DNA of 12,230 nucleotides, from assembly GCA_002508315.1 (NCBI GenBank), contig DAHE01000012.1:43480-55709 (forward strand), written 5' to 3'. The first letter of the stretch is position 1, and each line of letters opens with the position of its first letter. The DNA is from Thermocladium sp. UBA166 (lineage in GTDB: Archaea; Thermoproteota; Thermoprotei; Thermoproteales; Thermocladiaceae). The notes beneath the pieces were generated by a model. The model was not told where the DNA came from, searched no databases, and worked only from the letters and a program-made list of their open reading frames with translations. Positions 1 through 6,001 of the stretch are shown one piece after another. Made by a program: the position numbers and the translations under genes.

Positions 1-75
1 GAGAAGAAGGAGGAGAAGAAGGAGGAGAAGTCAGAGGAGGAGACCATCGGCGGGCTCGCCAGCTTGTTCGGCTAA
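1..75 (+). CDS. rpl12: Ribosomal P-stalk protein, C-terminal end only (L12/P1, possibly L10/P0)
   Basis: Frame 1 is open from the window edge to a TAA at 73-75 and encodes 24 residues. It is a run of Glu and Lys followed by a short hydrophobic tail ending in GLASLFG. This charged hinge plus hydrophobic end is the signature of archaeal/eukaryotic P-stalk proteins, whose tail recruits translational GTPases to the large ribosomal subunit. P1 (L12) is preferred because in the usual archaeal L11-L1-L10-L12 order it is last, and no further + strand gene follows here. P0 (L10) has a nearly identical tail and cannot be excluded. The gene converges on the oppositely oriented apgM. Most of the protein lies outside the window. 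Confidence 0.8.
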   Translation, partial: EKKEEKKEEKSEEETIGGLASLFG

Positions 76-88
76 TTAACCCATTATT

Positions 89-99
89 AAAACAAAAAA
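89..99 (-). terminator. T-rich terminator for apgM
   Basis: Read on the - strand, the region about 30-40 bases past the apgM stop contains TTTTTT, one G, then TTTT. Archaeal RNA polymerase commonly terminates at such U-runs without a hairpin. No comparable T-run was found for the convergent + strand ribosomal gene. Confidence 0.55.
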
Positions 100-129
100 T
101 ATCAATGAGTATTATTTAATCTCGCTTCC

Positions 130-1383
130 CTATGATCCTCTCAACAGCTTCAAGACGAGCGGCAAGAGGAGCCAGCCGTGCTCCACGGTGCCCAGGCTGC
201 CCTTCAGTGCATTCGCCTCATCAAAGCTCGAAAAACCATCCCCCGCACCTCCCGTTTTAACCATGAAGGGAACAGGATCGCCGCTGTGGGCCTTGAGCCG
301 CCAGGGAGTCGCGTGATCGCTGGTGACCAATACTGCCAGGGAGTCGTGATTCAATCGCTGGACGTAGTACTTATCAATGGCCTCTATCTCCTCTACCTTC
401 CTCTTGAAGTCCCCATCGTGGCCCGGCTCATCGGGTCCCTTTAGGTGAACGTACGCCACGTCCACTCTATCCAGCAGCTTCAGGGTTGCCTCCAGCCTCT
501 CCCCCAGCACCTCCTCCTTCGTGCCGACGTACTTGGAGACGGGCATGGAATCCATTCCCAACGCAATGGCTATGCCCCGCTCCACGGGCATCTCGGTCAC
601 CGCGCCGAACTTGAGCCCAAACACTTTCTCCGCCGGCTCCACGTGGGGGATCTCATGACCTGCATCCCTCATCAATATAACGTTGCCGGGCAGCTTACCC
701 TCCCTCTCCCTCCTCTTATTCACCTCGTGATCGGCGAGGATCTTTATCGCCTTATCCACGAACTCGTTGGCTAACTCAACAGTGCGGCGGGCCTCCGCGC
801 TGGAGTCAAGGGCCTCCAAGGGCTGCAGCTTCTTTCCAGGATTGGGGACCGCTATCGATATCTTTCCCTGCCTCACGTAGCCAGGATCGTTATTGCTGAC
901 GTAACCGCTGAGCCCATCGCTTGAGCCTATCACGACGACCGCCCTGTGCCCTATAGTAGGTATCACCCTAGCGTACCCCCTCCCGCCTCCCAACTTCATG
1001 TTGTCCACCGCCCTGGCCAGCTCCGCGGCCTCCTCGCTGGATAGGTTCCGCCCAACCCGCCTATCCACTATGTTCCTGGACGCATCAATCGTGGCGAAGT
1101 TAGCCCTAAACGCTACCTCGTAGCCCTCCCTTATCTTATACCCAGCGCCCAAGGCCTCCAAGGGTCCCCTCCCCGTGTAGTACTTATTAGGATCGTACCC
1201 CAGTATCGACATGACGGCTGAGTCGCTTTCAGGCGCCACTCCGCGCCCCAGGGGGTAGTGAACTCCCATCCTGGACCGCCGCGCCAAGCCATCCAAGCCC
1301 GGCTTGCTCGCCGCCATGTAGGGAGTGGGGACGTCGTTTGCATTATCCGCAGCGCCGTCAAGTACCAGGAAGAGCAATTTCAT
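130..1383 (-). CDS. apgM: 2,3-bisphosphoglycerate-independent phosphoglycerate mutase, archaeal type
   Basis: Interconverts 3- and 2-phosphoglycerate in glycolysis and gluconeogenesis; cytoplasmic and metal-dependent. From the chosen start it has 417 residues, a normal size for the archaeal ApgM branch of the alkaline phosphatase superfamily. Visible motifs are the N-terminal strand with metal-ligand Asp9 (LVLDGAAD), the nucleophile region around Ser55 (SDSAVMSILGYDP), GRGPLEALG at 71-79, Asp318 and His322 in GPDEPGHDGD, and Asp356/His357 with His366 in SDHATP...AHSGDP. The frame is open 15 codons further upstream, but ATG 1383 begins directly at the conserved MKLLFLVLDG and has a TATA box centred 26-27 bp before it. 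The longer start would place that promoter inside the coding sequence. Transcribed alone, with a T-run downstream. Confidence 0.95.
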   Translation of the reverse strand: MKLLFLVLDGAADNANDVPTPYMAASKPGLDGLARRSRMGVHYPLGRGVAPESDSAVMSILGYDPNKYYTGRGPLEALGAGYKIREGYEVAFRANFATIDASRNIVDRRVGRNLSSEEAAELARAVDNMKLGGGRGYARVIPTIGHRAVVVIGSSDGLSGYVSNNDPGYVRQGKISIAVPNPGKKLQPLEALDSSAEARRTVELANEFVDKAIKILADHEVNKRREREGKLPGNVILMRDAGHEIPHVEPAEKVFGLKFGAVTEMPVERGIAIALGMDSMPVSKYVGTKEEVLGERLEATLKLLDRVDVAYVHLKGPDEPGHDGDFKRKVEEIEAIDKYYVQRLNHDSLAVLVTSDHATPWRLKAHSGDPVPFMVKTGGAGDGFSSFDEANALKGSLGTVEHGWLLLPLVLKLLRGS

Positions 1384-1405
1384 GCATGAAGAGCCAACTC
1401 CCTTG

Positions 1406-1413
1406 TTTATAAA
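1406..1413 (-). promoter_or_regulatory. TATA box of apgM
   Basis: TTTATAAA on the - strand, centred 26-27 bp upstream of ATG 1383. That is the standard archaeal TATA-to-start-site distance, so the mRNA should begin at or next to the start codon (leaderless). Confidence 0.7.
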
Positions 1414-1546
1414 TGATGCTTGAGGCATTACCGTTCAAAACCGGCCGGCGGCGATTGATTGCGCGGGCATTAATTAGGGAGCCGCGCGGCGTGGGGCATT
1501 TGCCTTCATCGACGCGGCTTCCATGAATCAGTAAAGAGGGGAGGGG

Positions 1547-1552
1547 AAAAAA
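1547..1552 (-). terminator. T-run terminator after the dehydrogenase/hydratase gene
   Basis: Six Ts on the - strand, about 30 bases beyond the stop at 1583, preceded by ATTA-rich sequence and followed by a C-rich stretch. It is consistent with U-run termination in archaea. The next 100 bases toward apgM (about 1437-1535) are GC-rich and hold no gene I recognise. Confidence 0.5.
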
Positions 1553-1582
1553 TAACACAGTTAAGAATGCCGCCCGAGGTTT

Positions 1583-3562
1583 TCACTCCCCACTGAAGCT
1601 GGGTTTTCTTCTCTCCAGGAACGCCGACACTCCCTCCTGTGAGTCCCTGGTCGAGAATACTGCGGCGAAGCCCTCCGCCTCAGCCGTCAACCCATTCCGT
1701 AGGGAGACGTCCAGGGACTCGTTCACCAACCTCTTGGCAAGCAGCAATCCAATGGGGGGCCGCTCCGCCAATTTGCGCGCAATTGCCTCCGCCTCGCTCA
1801 ACAACTTATCCTGGGGAACCGCCTTGTTGACCAAGCCGATCTCCGCCGCCTCCCGACCAGTCACAGTGTCTCCCGTCAATATCAATTCCTTCGCCTTACC
1901 AATGCCCACAAGCCTAGCTAGCCTCTGAGTCCCGCCGGCGCCCGGTATTATACCTAGGGTGATCTCCGGGAGGCCCAGCAATGCATCGTCCGCCGCTATC
2001 CTGATGTCGCAAGCCAAGGCCAGCTCCAGCCCTCCCCCGAGGGCATGCCCATGTATGGCAGCTATCACGGGTTTGGGCAGGTTCTCTATTCTATCATATA
2101 GCCGCTGAAGCCTGTCGCTGAATGCAAGGGCATCGCTTGGCTTGAGGCCTTGGAACGTGGATATGTCCGCGCCCGCGCAGAATGACTTGCCGTTCCCCTT
2201 GATGATCACCGCCCTCACGGAATCGCTGGGCATTCCCTCGACCTGCGACACCGCGTTCTCCAAATCCTCCATTACCTGAAGAGACAAGGCGTTTCGCTTC
2301 TCCGGCCTATTCAGCTCTATCCAAGCAATCGGCGGCTCTACGCGAAGCACCACGGTGCTGAGCCTCTTCTCAAGAGGGTATGCGTAGAAGCCAATCCCAG
2401 CAGCCTTCCCAATCCGCCCCTCCCTAACCATGCGTTGAAGAAGCGGGTCTGGCCTTAGGGATGGATGGCCAACGGACGCGGAGAGGCTGTCCAGCTCCCT
2501 AACTATAGCATCTATTCCCAGCTCGTCCGCGTACTCCAGCATTCCCTTGGGCATGTTGAAGCCCAACTTCATGGTCTTATCTATATCCTCCCTGGATGCC
2601 ACCCCCTCCCTCACCAGCCAAGCTGCTTCATTTATGGCTGGAGCCAATAGCCTCACCACGTTCACGCTCCGCCCAGCGTCCCTTGGAATATCGGCCCTGG
2701 CGTACTTTCCCGGAGCGGGGTATGAGTAGAACCCCCGGCCCGACTTGAGGCCTAGCTCCTTTGCCTTGACCTTATCCTCTATCAACCTGCATGGGACCCT
2801 ATTAACTCCCCTGGCCGCCATTGCCTTAGCTATGAAGTCCATCACGTCTATCCCCACGAAGTCGAGCAGCTCGAACACGCCCATCGGGAAGCCGAGCTCG
2901 TATCGAGCCGCGCTATCTATGGCCTCCATGCTGGCCTCACCTCTCTCCACCATTAGGCACGCTGAGTCAGATAGCCTAAGGAATACTCTATTAGCTATGA
3001 ATCCCGGGACGTCCTTGTTAACCACGATGGGCTCCTTCCCCAGCCTCCTCGCCAGGTCCAGCGCCGCGCTGAGGGTCTCCCTGCTAGTTGCGTTGCCCAT
3101 TATTATCTCCACCAATTTCATGATGGGGGGCGGATTGAAGAAGTGCATGCCTATCACGGCGTGGGGTCTCGACGTGAACGCGGCTATCTCGCTTATTGGG
3201 AGAGAGGAGGTGTTGGTGGATAGGATTGCGTGGGGCGGCGCGTGCTTGTCCACCTCGGTGAATATCTGCCGCTTCACGTCTATGTCCTCGAAGGCGGCCT
3301 CTATCACGAAGTCCGCCCCCCTCACAGCCTCTACCAGGTCCACGGTGGCTCGTATCCTGGATAAAACTTGTGCCGGGTCCTCCCTCAACTGCCCCTTTTC
3401 GTGCAGCTTCTGGAGGCTCCACCTTATATTATCCATGGCCCTGGACAGGATTTGATCATTTACATCCCTCAGTAACACGTTGAAGCCCGCCAACGCGGCG
3501 ACTTCGGCTATGCCGTGACCCATTGTGCCCGCGCCCATCACCGCTATTGTTTTCACGTCCAT
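1583..3562 (-). CDS. Bifunctional 3-hydroxyacyl-CoA dehydrogenase / enoyl-CoA hydratase (crotonyl-CoA hydratase type)
   Basis: A 659-residue fusion that hydrates enoyl-CoA (for example crotonyl-CoA) to the (S)-3-hydroxyacyl-CoA and oxidises it with NAD to the 3-ketoacyl-CoA. Residues 1-185 are the Rossmann domain (GAGTMGHGIAE at 10-20), followed by two helical dehydrogenase C-terminal modules (about 186-283 and 300-396) and a crotonase domain (about 404-659). Dehydrogenase catalytic residues appear intact: Ser119, His140 (GMHFFNPP), Glu152 and Asn191. In the crotonase domain both hydratase glutamates are present with family spacing, Glu513 (GGGLELAL) and Glu533 (LPEITLG), and CAGADIS lies at 462-468. 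Dehydrogenase-first order and size match Metallosphaera Msed_0399, a 3-hydroxypropionate/4-hydroxybutyrate cycle enzyme. In Thermoproteales the equivalent step belongs to the dicarboxylate/4-hydroxybutyrate cycle. Beta-oxidation is the alternative role. It has its own promoter. Confidence 0.93.
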   Translation of the reverse strand: MDVKTIAVMGAGTMGHGIAEVAALAGFNVLLRDVNDQILSRAMDNIRWSLQKLHEKGQLREDPAQVLSRIRATVDLVEAVRGADFVIEAAFEDIDVKRQIFTEVDKHAPPHAILSTNTSSLPISEIAAFTSRPHAVIGMHFFNPPPIMKLVEIIMGNATSRETLSAALDLARRLGKEPIVVNKDVPGFIANRVFLRLSDSACLMVERGEASMEAIDSAARYELGFPMGVFELLDFVGIDVMDFIAKAMAARGVNRVPCRLIEDKVKAKELGLKSGRGFYSYPAPGKYARADIPRDAGRSVNVVRLLAPAINEAAWLVREGVASREDIDKTMKLGFNMPKGMLEYADELGIDAIVRELDSLSASVGHPSLRPDPLLQRMVREGRIGKAAGIGFYAYPLEKRLSTVVLRVEPPIAWIELNRPEKRNALSLQVMEDLENAVSQVEGMPSDSVRAVIIKGNGKSFCAGADISTFQGLKPSDALAFSDRLQRLYDRIENLPKPVIAAIHGHALGGGLELALACDIRIAADDALLGLPEITLGIIPGAGGTQRLARLVGIGKAKELILTGDTVTGREAAEIGLVNKAVPQDKLLSEAEAIARKLAERPPIGLLLAKRLVNESLDVSLRNGLTAEAEGFAAVFSTRDSQEGVSAFLERRKPSFSGE

Positions 3563-3581
3563 GGGCCATGAACGTCACATC

Positions 3582-3591
3582 AAATATTTAA
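3582..3591 (-). promoter_or_regulatory. TATA box of the dehydrogenase/hydratase gene
   Basis: TTAAATATTT on the - strand, centred about 24-25 bp before ATG 3562. It implies a leaderless or nearly leaderless message. It begins only about 10 bp past the 3' end of the upstream tRNA gene. Confidence 0.6.
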
Positions 3592-3600
3592 GCATTACCA

Positions 3601-3677
3601 TGGTAGCAGGGGGCGGATTCGAACCGCCGACCACGGGGTTATGAGCCCCGCAGGATACCAGGCTTCCCCACCCTGCT
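3601..3677 (-). tRNA. Initiator tRNA-Met (CAT), CCA encoded
   Basis: The - strand folds as a full cloverleaf: acceptor AGCAGGG with CCCTGCT, D arm from GGGG to TATCC, anticodon stem CGGGG/CCCCG around loop CTCATAA (anticodon CAT), T arm GGCGG-TTCGAAT-CCGCC, discriminator A and an encoded CCA (3601-3603). The A1-U72 pair and the three consecutive G-C pairs closing the anticodon loop (GGG...CCC) are hallmarks of archaeal initiator tRNA, which separates it from elongator Met and tRNA-Ile2. No intron is visible at 37/38, although introns are common in tRNAs of this group. A TATA box lies at the right distance upstream, so the 5' end may be set almost directly by transcription. Confidence 0.96.
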
Positions 3678-3700
3678 GATCAACATCTCGATTCTCATGA

Positions 3701-3708
3701 TTTAAAAA
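3701..3708 (-). promoter_or_regulatory. TATA box of tRNA-Met, also T-run at the end of SBDS
   Basis: TTTTTAAA on the - strand, centred 27 bp before the tRNA 5' end. The same five Ts lie about 25 bases past the SBDS stop and could serve as its terminator, so the two signals seem to share the same bases. Confidence 0.6.
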
Positions 3709-3730
3709 TTTTTCCCTTAGGGTAAGCGCA

Positions 3731-4426
3731 TTACTTGGATATTCCTATTAATCGAATCTCTCCATTGCCGTGCGTTATCTCATTAGCCTTGGACAGTATG
3801 GAGTCCTGCATACCGGCCGGGGCCTCCAGCTCCAGCACCAAGTTGCCCTCCGCGTCGTAGTTCTCCTTGACTATCCTGCCCATGTGCATTACGTGCGACT
3901 TAACCTTCTGGGCGTACTCCGCTGGAACCCTCAACTCGAACACAGCGACGGCTACCTTGATGGGCAATGTCCTCTGTAGTGATTTAATCACATCGCTGAC
4001 CTGCTCCTCGACTGGCTTGAACGGGTCTATAGCGACGTCGGCCTGCTGCATTGCTAACTCAACCCTCTGAGGGGGCACTGGGGCCTTGGTCCTAACATCT
4101 ATGCAATTCCTGCTTATCCACTCAACTATCTGTCTCCTCTTGTCGTCCAGCAACCGCTTTCGCTGCTCGGCGGTCAGCGGTACCTCTCCATTCCTTATTA
4201 TCTGTTCCGCCACCTTCCTGGGATCCACAGTGCCGAACACCTTCTTGAGCGATGAGTCGGACGCCCTAAGGCCTCGCCTCGAGTCCTTGTAAATGACGTC
4301 GCTTATCAATACCTTATCCATGCCCACAGGCTTCCCGAGCTTCATGTCCAACGCCGCGTCTGGATCGACGAGTATCTCGAAGTGCTCCCCCTTAGACTCA
4401 TACTTGACCACCACGGCTTTGCCCAT
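3731..4426 (-). CDS. sbds: SBDS/Sdo1 family ribosome maturation protein
   Basis: Archaeal orthologue of the Shwachman-Bodian-Diamond protein. In eukaryotes, with EFL1, it releases the anti-association factor eIF6 from 60S subunits; in archaea it is presumed to act in large-subunit maturation. The 231 residues show the N-terminal FYSH domain (FEILVDPDAAL at 16-26, KKVFGTVDP at 51-59), the helical middle domain (VPLTAEQRKRLLDDKRRQIVEW at 72-93 in two adjoining blocks, then VPPQRVELAM at 107-116), the conserved IDPFKPVEEQ at 123-132, and a ferredoxin-like C-terminal domain from LPIKVAV to the end. ATG 4426 is chosen over a GTG 14 codons upstream: it gives the normal length, begins at the conserved first strand, and has a TATA box centred 26 bp upstream. 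It sits between a tRNA gene and the three-gene unknown operon. Confidence 0.92.
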   Translation of the reverse strand: MGKAVVVKYESKGEHFEILVDPDAALDMKLGKPVGMDKVLISDVIYKDSRRGLRASDSSLKKVFGTVDPRKVAEQIIRNGEVPLTAEQRKRLLDDKRRQIVEWISRNCIDVRTKAPVPPQRVELAMQQADVAIDPFKPVEEQVSDVIKSLQRTLPIKVAVAVFELRVPAEYAQKVKSHVMHMGRIVKENYDAEGNLVLELEAPAGMQDSILSKANEITHGNGEIRLIGISK

Positions 4427-4446
4427 GTGATTCCACAGGCATTCGG

Positions 4447-4456
4447 AATTAAAAAT
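4447..4456 (-). promoter_or_regulatory. TATA box of SBDS
   Basis: ATTTTTAATT on the - strand, centred about 25-26 bp before ATG 4426. It indicates a separate leaderless promoter rather than read-through from the unknown operon upstream. Confidence 0.6.
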
Positions 4457-4484
4457 GTTTATCCCCACACTTGAATGATTGGGA

Positions 4485-4502
4485 ATTCAAATTGATTTGA
4501 AT
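4485..4502. repeat. Perfect 8-bp inverted repeat between the unknown operon and SBDS
   Basis: ATTCAAAT and ATTTGAAT separated by TG. It lies just past the stop of the upstream operon (4509) and about 60-76 bp before the SBDS start. It could be a dimeric regulator site for SBDS or a weak transcript-end hairpin. Being AT-rich, chance is a real alternative. Confidence 0.4.
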
Positions 4503-4508
4503 CGCTCA

Positions 4509-5081
4509 TCAATCGCTGTCAACCATGACGACGCGCCGCACAGACGCGGGCTCCACGTGGCTCAACGCATCCTCTATTAACTTGCGTATCCTCGCTCTAT
4601 CTGCTGGGTCGAGGCCGGTCGGTTGGGGTAGGGGTTTCGGTTCCTTGGGTTTCTCCGGCATTGCCTCGTTAGGCAGGAAGTGCATGTCCGCGCTCCTTCC
4701 AATCACCAGCATCGCAGTGGAGCCGTTTATGTAAAGCAGGGATGGAGGTGGATTCCTTACTCTATCCATTAAAAGCATTACCTCCCTCAAGACGCTGGCC
4801 TCCCTTGCCAATTCCTCGGTGAATAACCTTATGTGGTCGGAGTAAATGGATGGAGTGACTGCCAACACCACCTCCACTCCATCTATCTCGGTCGACGGTG
4901 CATCGCCGTAGCTGAGCAGCTCAGCCTTTATCTTCCGATCGTTTAACTCCTTCAGTAACTGATCTATATCGGCCCGGCTTGGAGGGGAGGGGCCCCCTAT
5001 GTTCCAGGCCTCCACGTAGCTGGATAGCTTCCCAAACGCCTCCCGTAGATCCGCTGGGCTTACCTTTGTTGTTATTATCAT
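4509..5081 (-). CDS. Unknown protein, third gene of the three-gene operon
   Basis: I do not recognise this 190-residue protein. It shows an N-terminal helical part (about 8-56 with an inserted Gly/Pro loop), a strand pair ending in VEVVLAVTP (69-77), a long helix (79-109), another strand pair (LLYINGSTAMLVIG, 115-128), a Pro/Lys-rich linker (about 140-156), then a helix and final strand (VRRVVMVD, 181-188). No signal peptide or membrane segment is seen. The central strand-Pro-helix-strand-pair order is repeated in the two genes upstream, suggesting distant common origin; the linker and C-terminal helix are unique to this one. ATG 5081 is preferred over TTG 5084 because GAGGTGA precedes it at proper spacing. 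The gap to the preceding gene's stop is four bases, so co-translation is likely. Confidence 0.8.
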   Translation of the reverse strand: MIITTKVSPADLREAFGKLSSYVEAWNIGGPSPPSRADIDQLLKELNDRKIKAELLSYGDAPSTEIDGVEVVLAVTPSIYSDHIRLFTEELAREASVLREVMLLMDRVRNPPPSLLYINGSTAMLVIGRSADMHFLPNEAMPEKPKEPKPLPQPTGLDPADRARIRKLIEDALSHVEPASVRRVVMVDSD

Positions 5082-5085
5082 CAAG

Positions 5086-5092
5086 TCACCTC
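5086..5092 (-). promoter_or_regulatory. Shine-Dalgarno site of the third operon gene
   Basis: GAGGTGA on the - strand, overlapping the stop codon of the second gene, with four bases between its end and ATG 5081. It is a strong match to the archaeal GGAGGTGA consensus and decides the start in favour of ATG over the adjacent TTG. Confidence 0.75.
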
Positions 5093-5532
5093 GAGTTCTC
5101 CCTCATCCTCGGCAGCAGCACTATCTTGGATGGAACCCCGGCCAGCGATAGGTACATTACGGGCGTGTCCCTGCTTACATTATTTTTAAGCAATGCGTCC
5201 AATTCCTCCCGGATGGTTGTCAACTTCTTATACTCCAGCTTATATAAATTGAGGGATTCAGATATGTAGTAGGCCAAGTTCTCCGGCTGTGGTTCCATTA
5301 TGGCAACGGGAAAGTCAGGGCCTATCCCTCCGCTCAAGATTATGTACTTCCCCTTTGGCTTGTCGGTGAGTCCCTCCCCTCTAGTCTTAGTATTGTACAG
5401 TTCAGTCAACTCATTTATCCTGGCCTCCGCGTCCTTTATATCCCTATCCAACTTCTGGGCTAGCTCGCCCAACGTGCCGTAGTTAATGGTCTTCTCATAC
5501 ATATCGTCCCGCGGCCTCCTTGACCAATTCAT
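5086..5532 (-). CDS. Unknown protein, second gene of the three-gene operon
   Basis: This 148-residue protein is not recognised. Residues 18-48 form a charged, heptad-like helix (possible coiled coil). A strand pair follows (YIILSGGIGPDFPVAIMEP, 63-81), then a long charged helix (84-117) and a C-terminal strand pair ending in SKIVLLP (135-141). There is no signal peptide, membrane segment or metal motif. The architecture parallels the proteins on both sides. ATG 5532 overlaps the upstream gene's TGA (ATGA), the usual mark of translational coupling, and GGTGGTG lies eight bases before it; Met11 is a possible but less supported later start. Expression together in fixed proportion, and therefore a protein complex, is inferred from the coupling, not shown. 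Confidence 0.8.
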   Translation of the reverse strand: MNWSRRPRDDMYEKTINYGTLGELAQKLDRDIKDAEARINELTELYNTKTRGEGLTDKPKGKYIILSGGIGPDFPVAIMEPQPENLAYYISESLNLYKLEYKKLTTIREELDALLKNNVSRDTPVMYLSLAGVPSKIVLLPRMRENSR

Positions 5533-5918
5533 GGCATTATCACCACCTTAGGCTTCTTATCCCCGATGATCACCAATATGAAGCCGACTTGATCGATGTT
5601 ATCTATCTTGGAGAGGAGGTCCCTTACCTTGCCCAACTGGTTTATGTATTCGATCACCTCCCCCCTAATAGTCTTTAATTTGCCGAGCAGGTACGTGGAG
5701 GCCGGTATTATGTAGATGCTGAGGCTCCCGCTTATGGATGAGGAGGTATACTCGATGTTCTTAATGCTGGTTATGCGTTGGAGTTTCTTCTCGAAGCTGG
5801 AGTTGATCTCCTCCCGCTGTATCAAGGACTCCAGCCTAACCTTAACCTCGCTTAACTCAGCTAACTCGCCCTCTATCTCCTGCAATGCAGTTGATGCCTT
5901 GTACAGCCTAACCAGCAT
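5529..5918 (-). CDS. Unknown protein, first gene of the three-gene operon
   Basis: An unrecognised 129-residue protein. The N-terminal 50 residues form a Leu/Glu/Lys-rich helix likely to be coiled coil (ALQEIEGELAELSEVKVRLE at 11-30). Then come a strand pair ending in SIYIIPAS (67-74), a second long helix (75-106) and a final strand pair (VGFILVIIGD, KPKVVIMP; 111-129). No transmembrane stretch is seen; the hydrophobic runs are short strands. It overlaps the next gene by four bases. A TATA box lies 29-30 bp upstream of ATG 5918, so this gene opens the operon. The helix/strand alternation is loosely prefoldin-like, but the C-terminal strand pair does not fit that family. Function unknown. Confidence 0.8.
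   Translation of the reverse strand: MLVRLYKASTALQEIEGELAELSEVKVRLESLIQREEINSSFEKKLQRITSIKNIEYTSSSISGSLSIYIIPASTYLLGKLKTIRGEVIEYINQLGKVRDLLSKIDNIDQVGFILVIIGDKKPKVVIMP
5541..5547 (-). promoter_or_regulatory. Shine-Dalgarno-like site of the second operon gene
   Basis: GGTGGTG followed by AT on the - strand, eight bases before ATG 5532 and inside the end of the upstream gene. It partly matches the GGTGAT half of the archaeal consensus. Together with the ATGA overlap it supports translational coupling. Confidence 0.5.
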
Positions 5919-5943
5919 TACCGATCTTATAGTTCTTCGTTTG

Positions 5944-5951
5944 CTTATAAA
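5944..5951 (-). promoter_or_regulatory. TATA box of the three-gene unknown operon
   Basis: TTTATAAG on the - strand, centred about 29-30 bp before ATG 5918, predicting a leader of only a few bases. It lies in the short gap after the carboxypeptidase stop at 6002. Confidence 0.6.
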
Positions 5952-6001
5952 TATTTCTTAGGAATAACCGTTAGAATTGATTGCGCTAATTGACTGTCGG
6001 C

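Noticed and set aside
1384..1428. Fifteen-residue N-terminal extension of apgM
   Set aside because: It would contain the gene's own TATA box, and the family sequence starts at the internal Met.
2745..3455. A 236-codon open frame on the + strand
   Set aside because: Lies wholly opposite the well-supported dehydrogenase/hydratase gene; its composition is a mirror of that gene's codon bias and it shows no domain.
5529..5918. Prefoldin subunit identity for the first operon protein
   Set aside because: The coiled-coil helices are suggestive, but the protein ends in a strand pair rather than the second long helix that prefoldins require.
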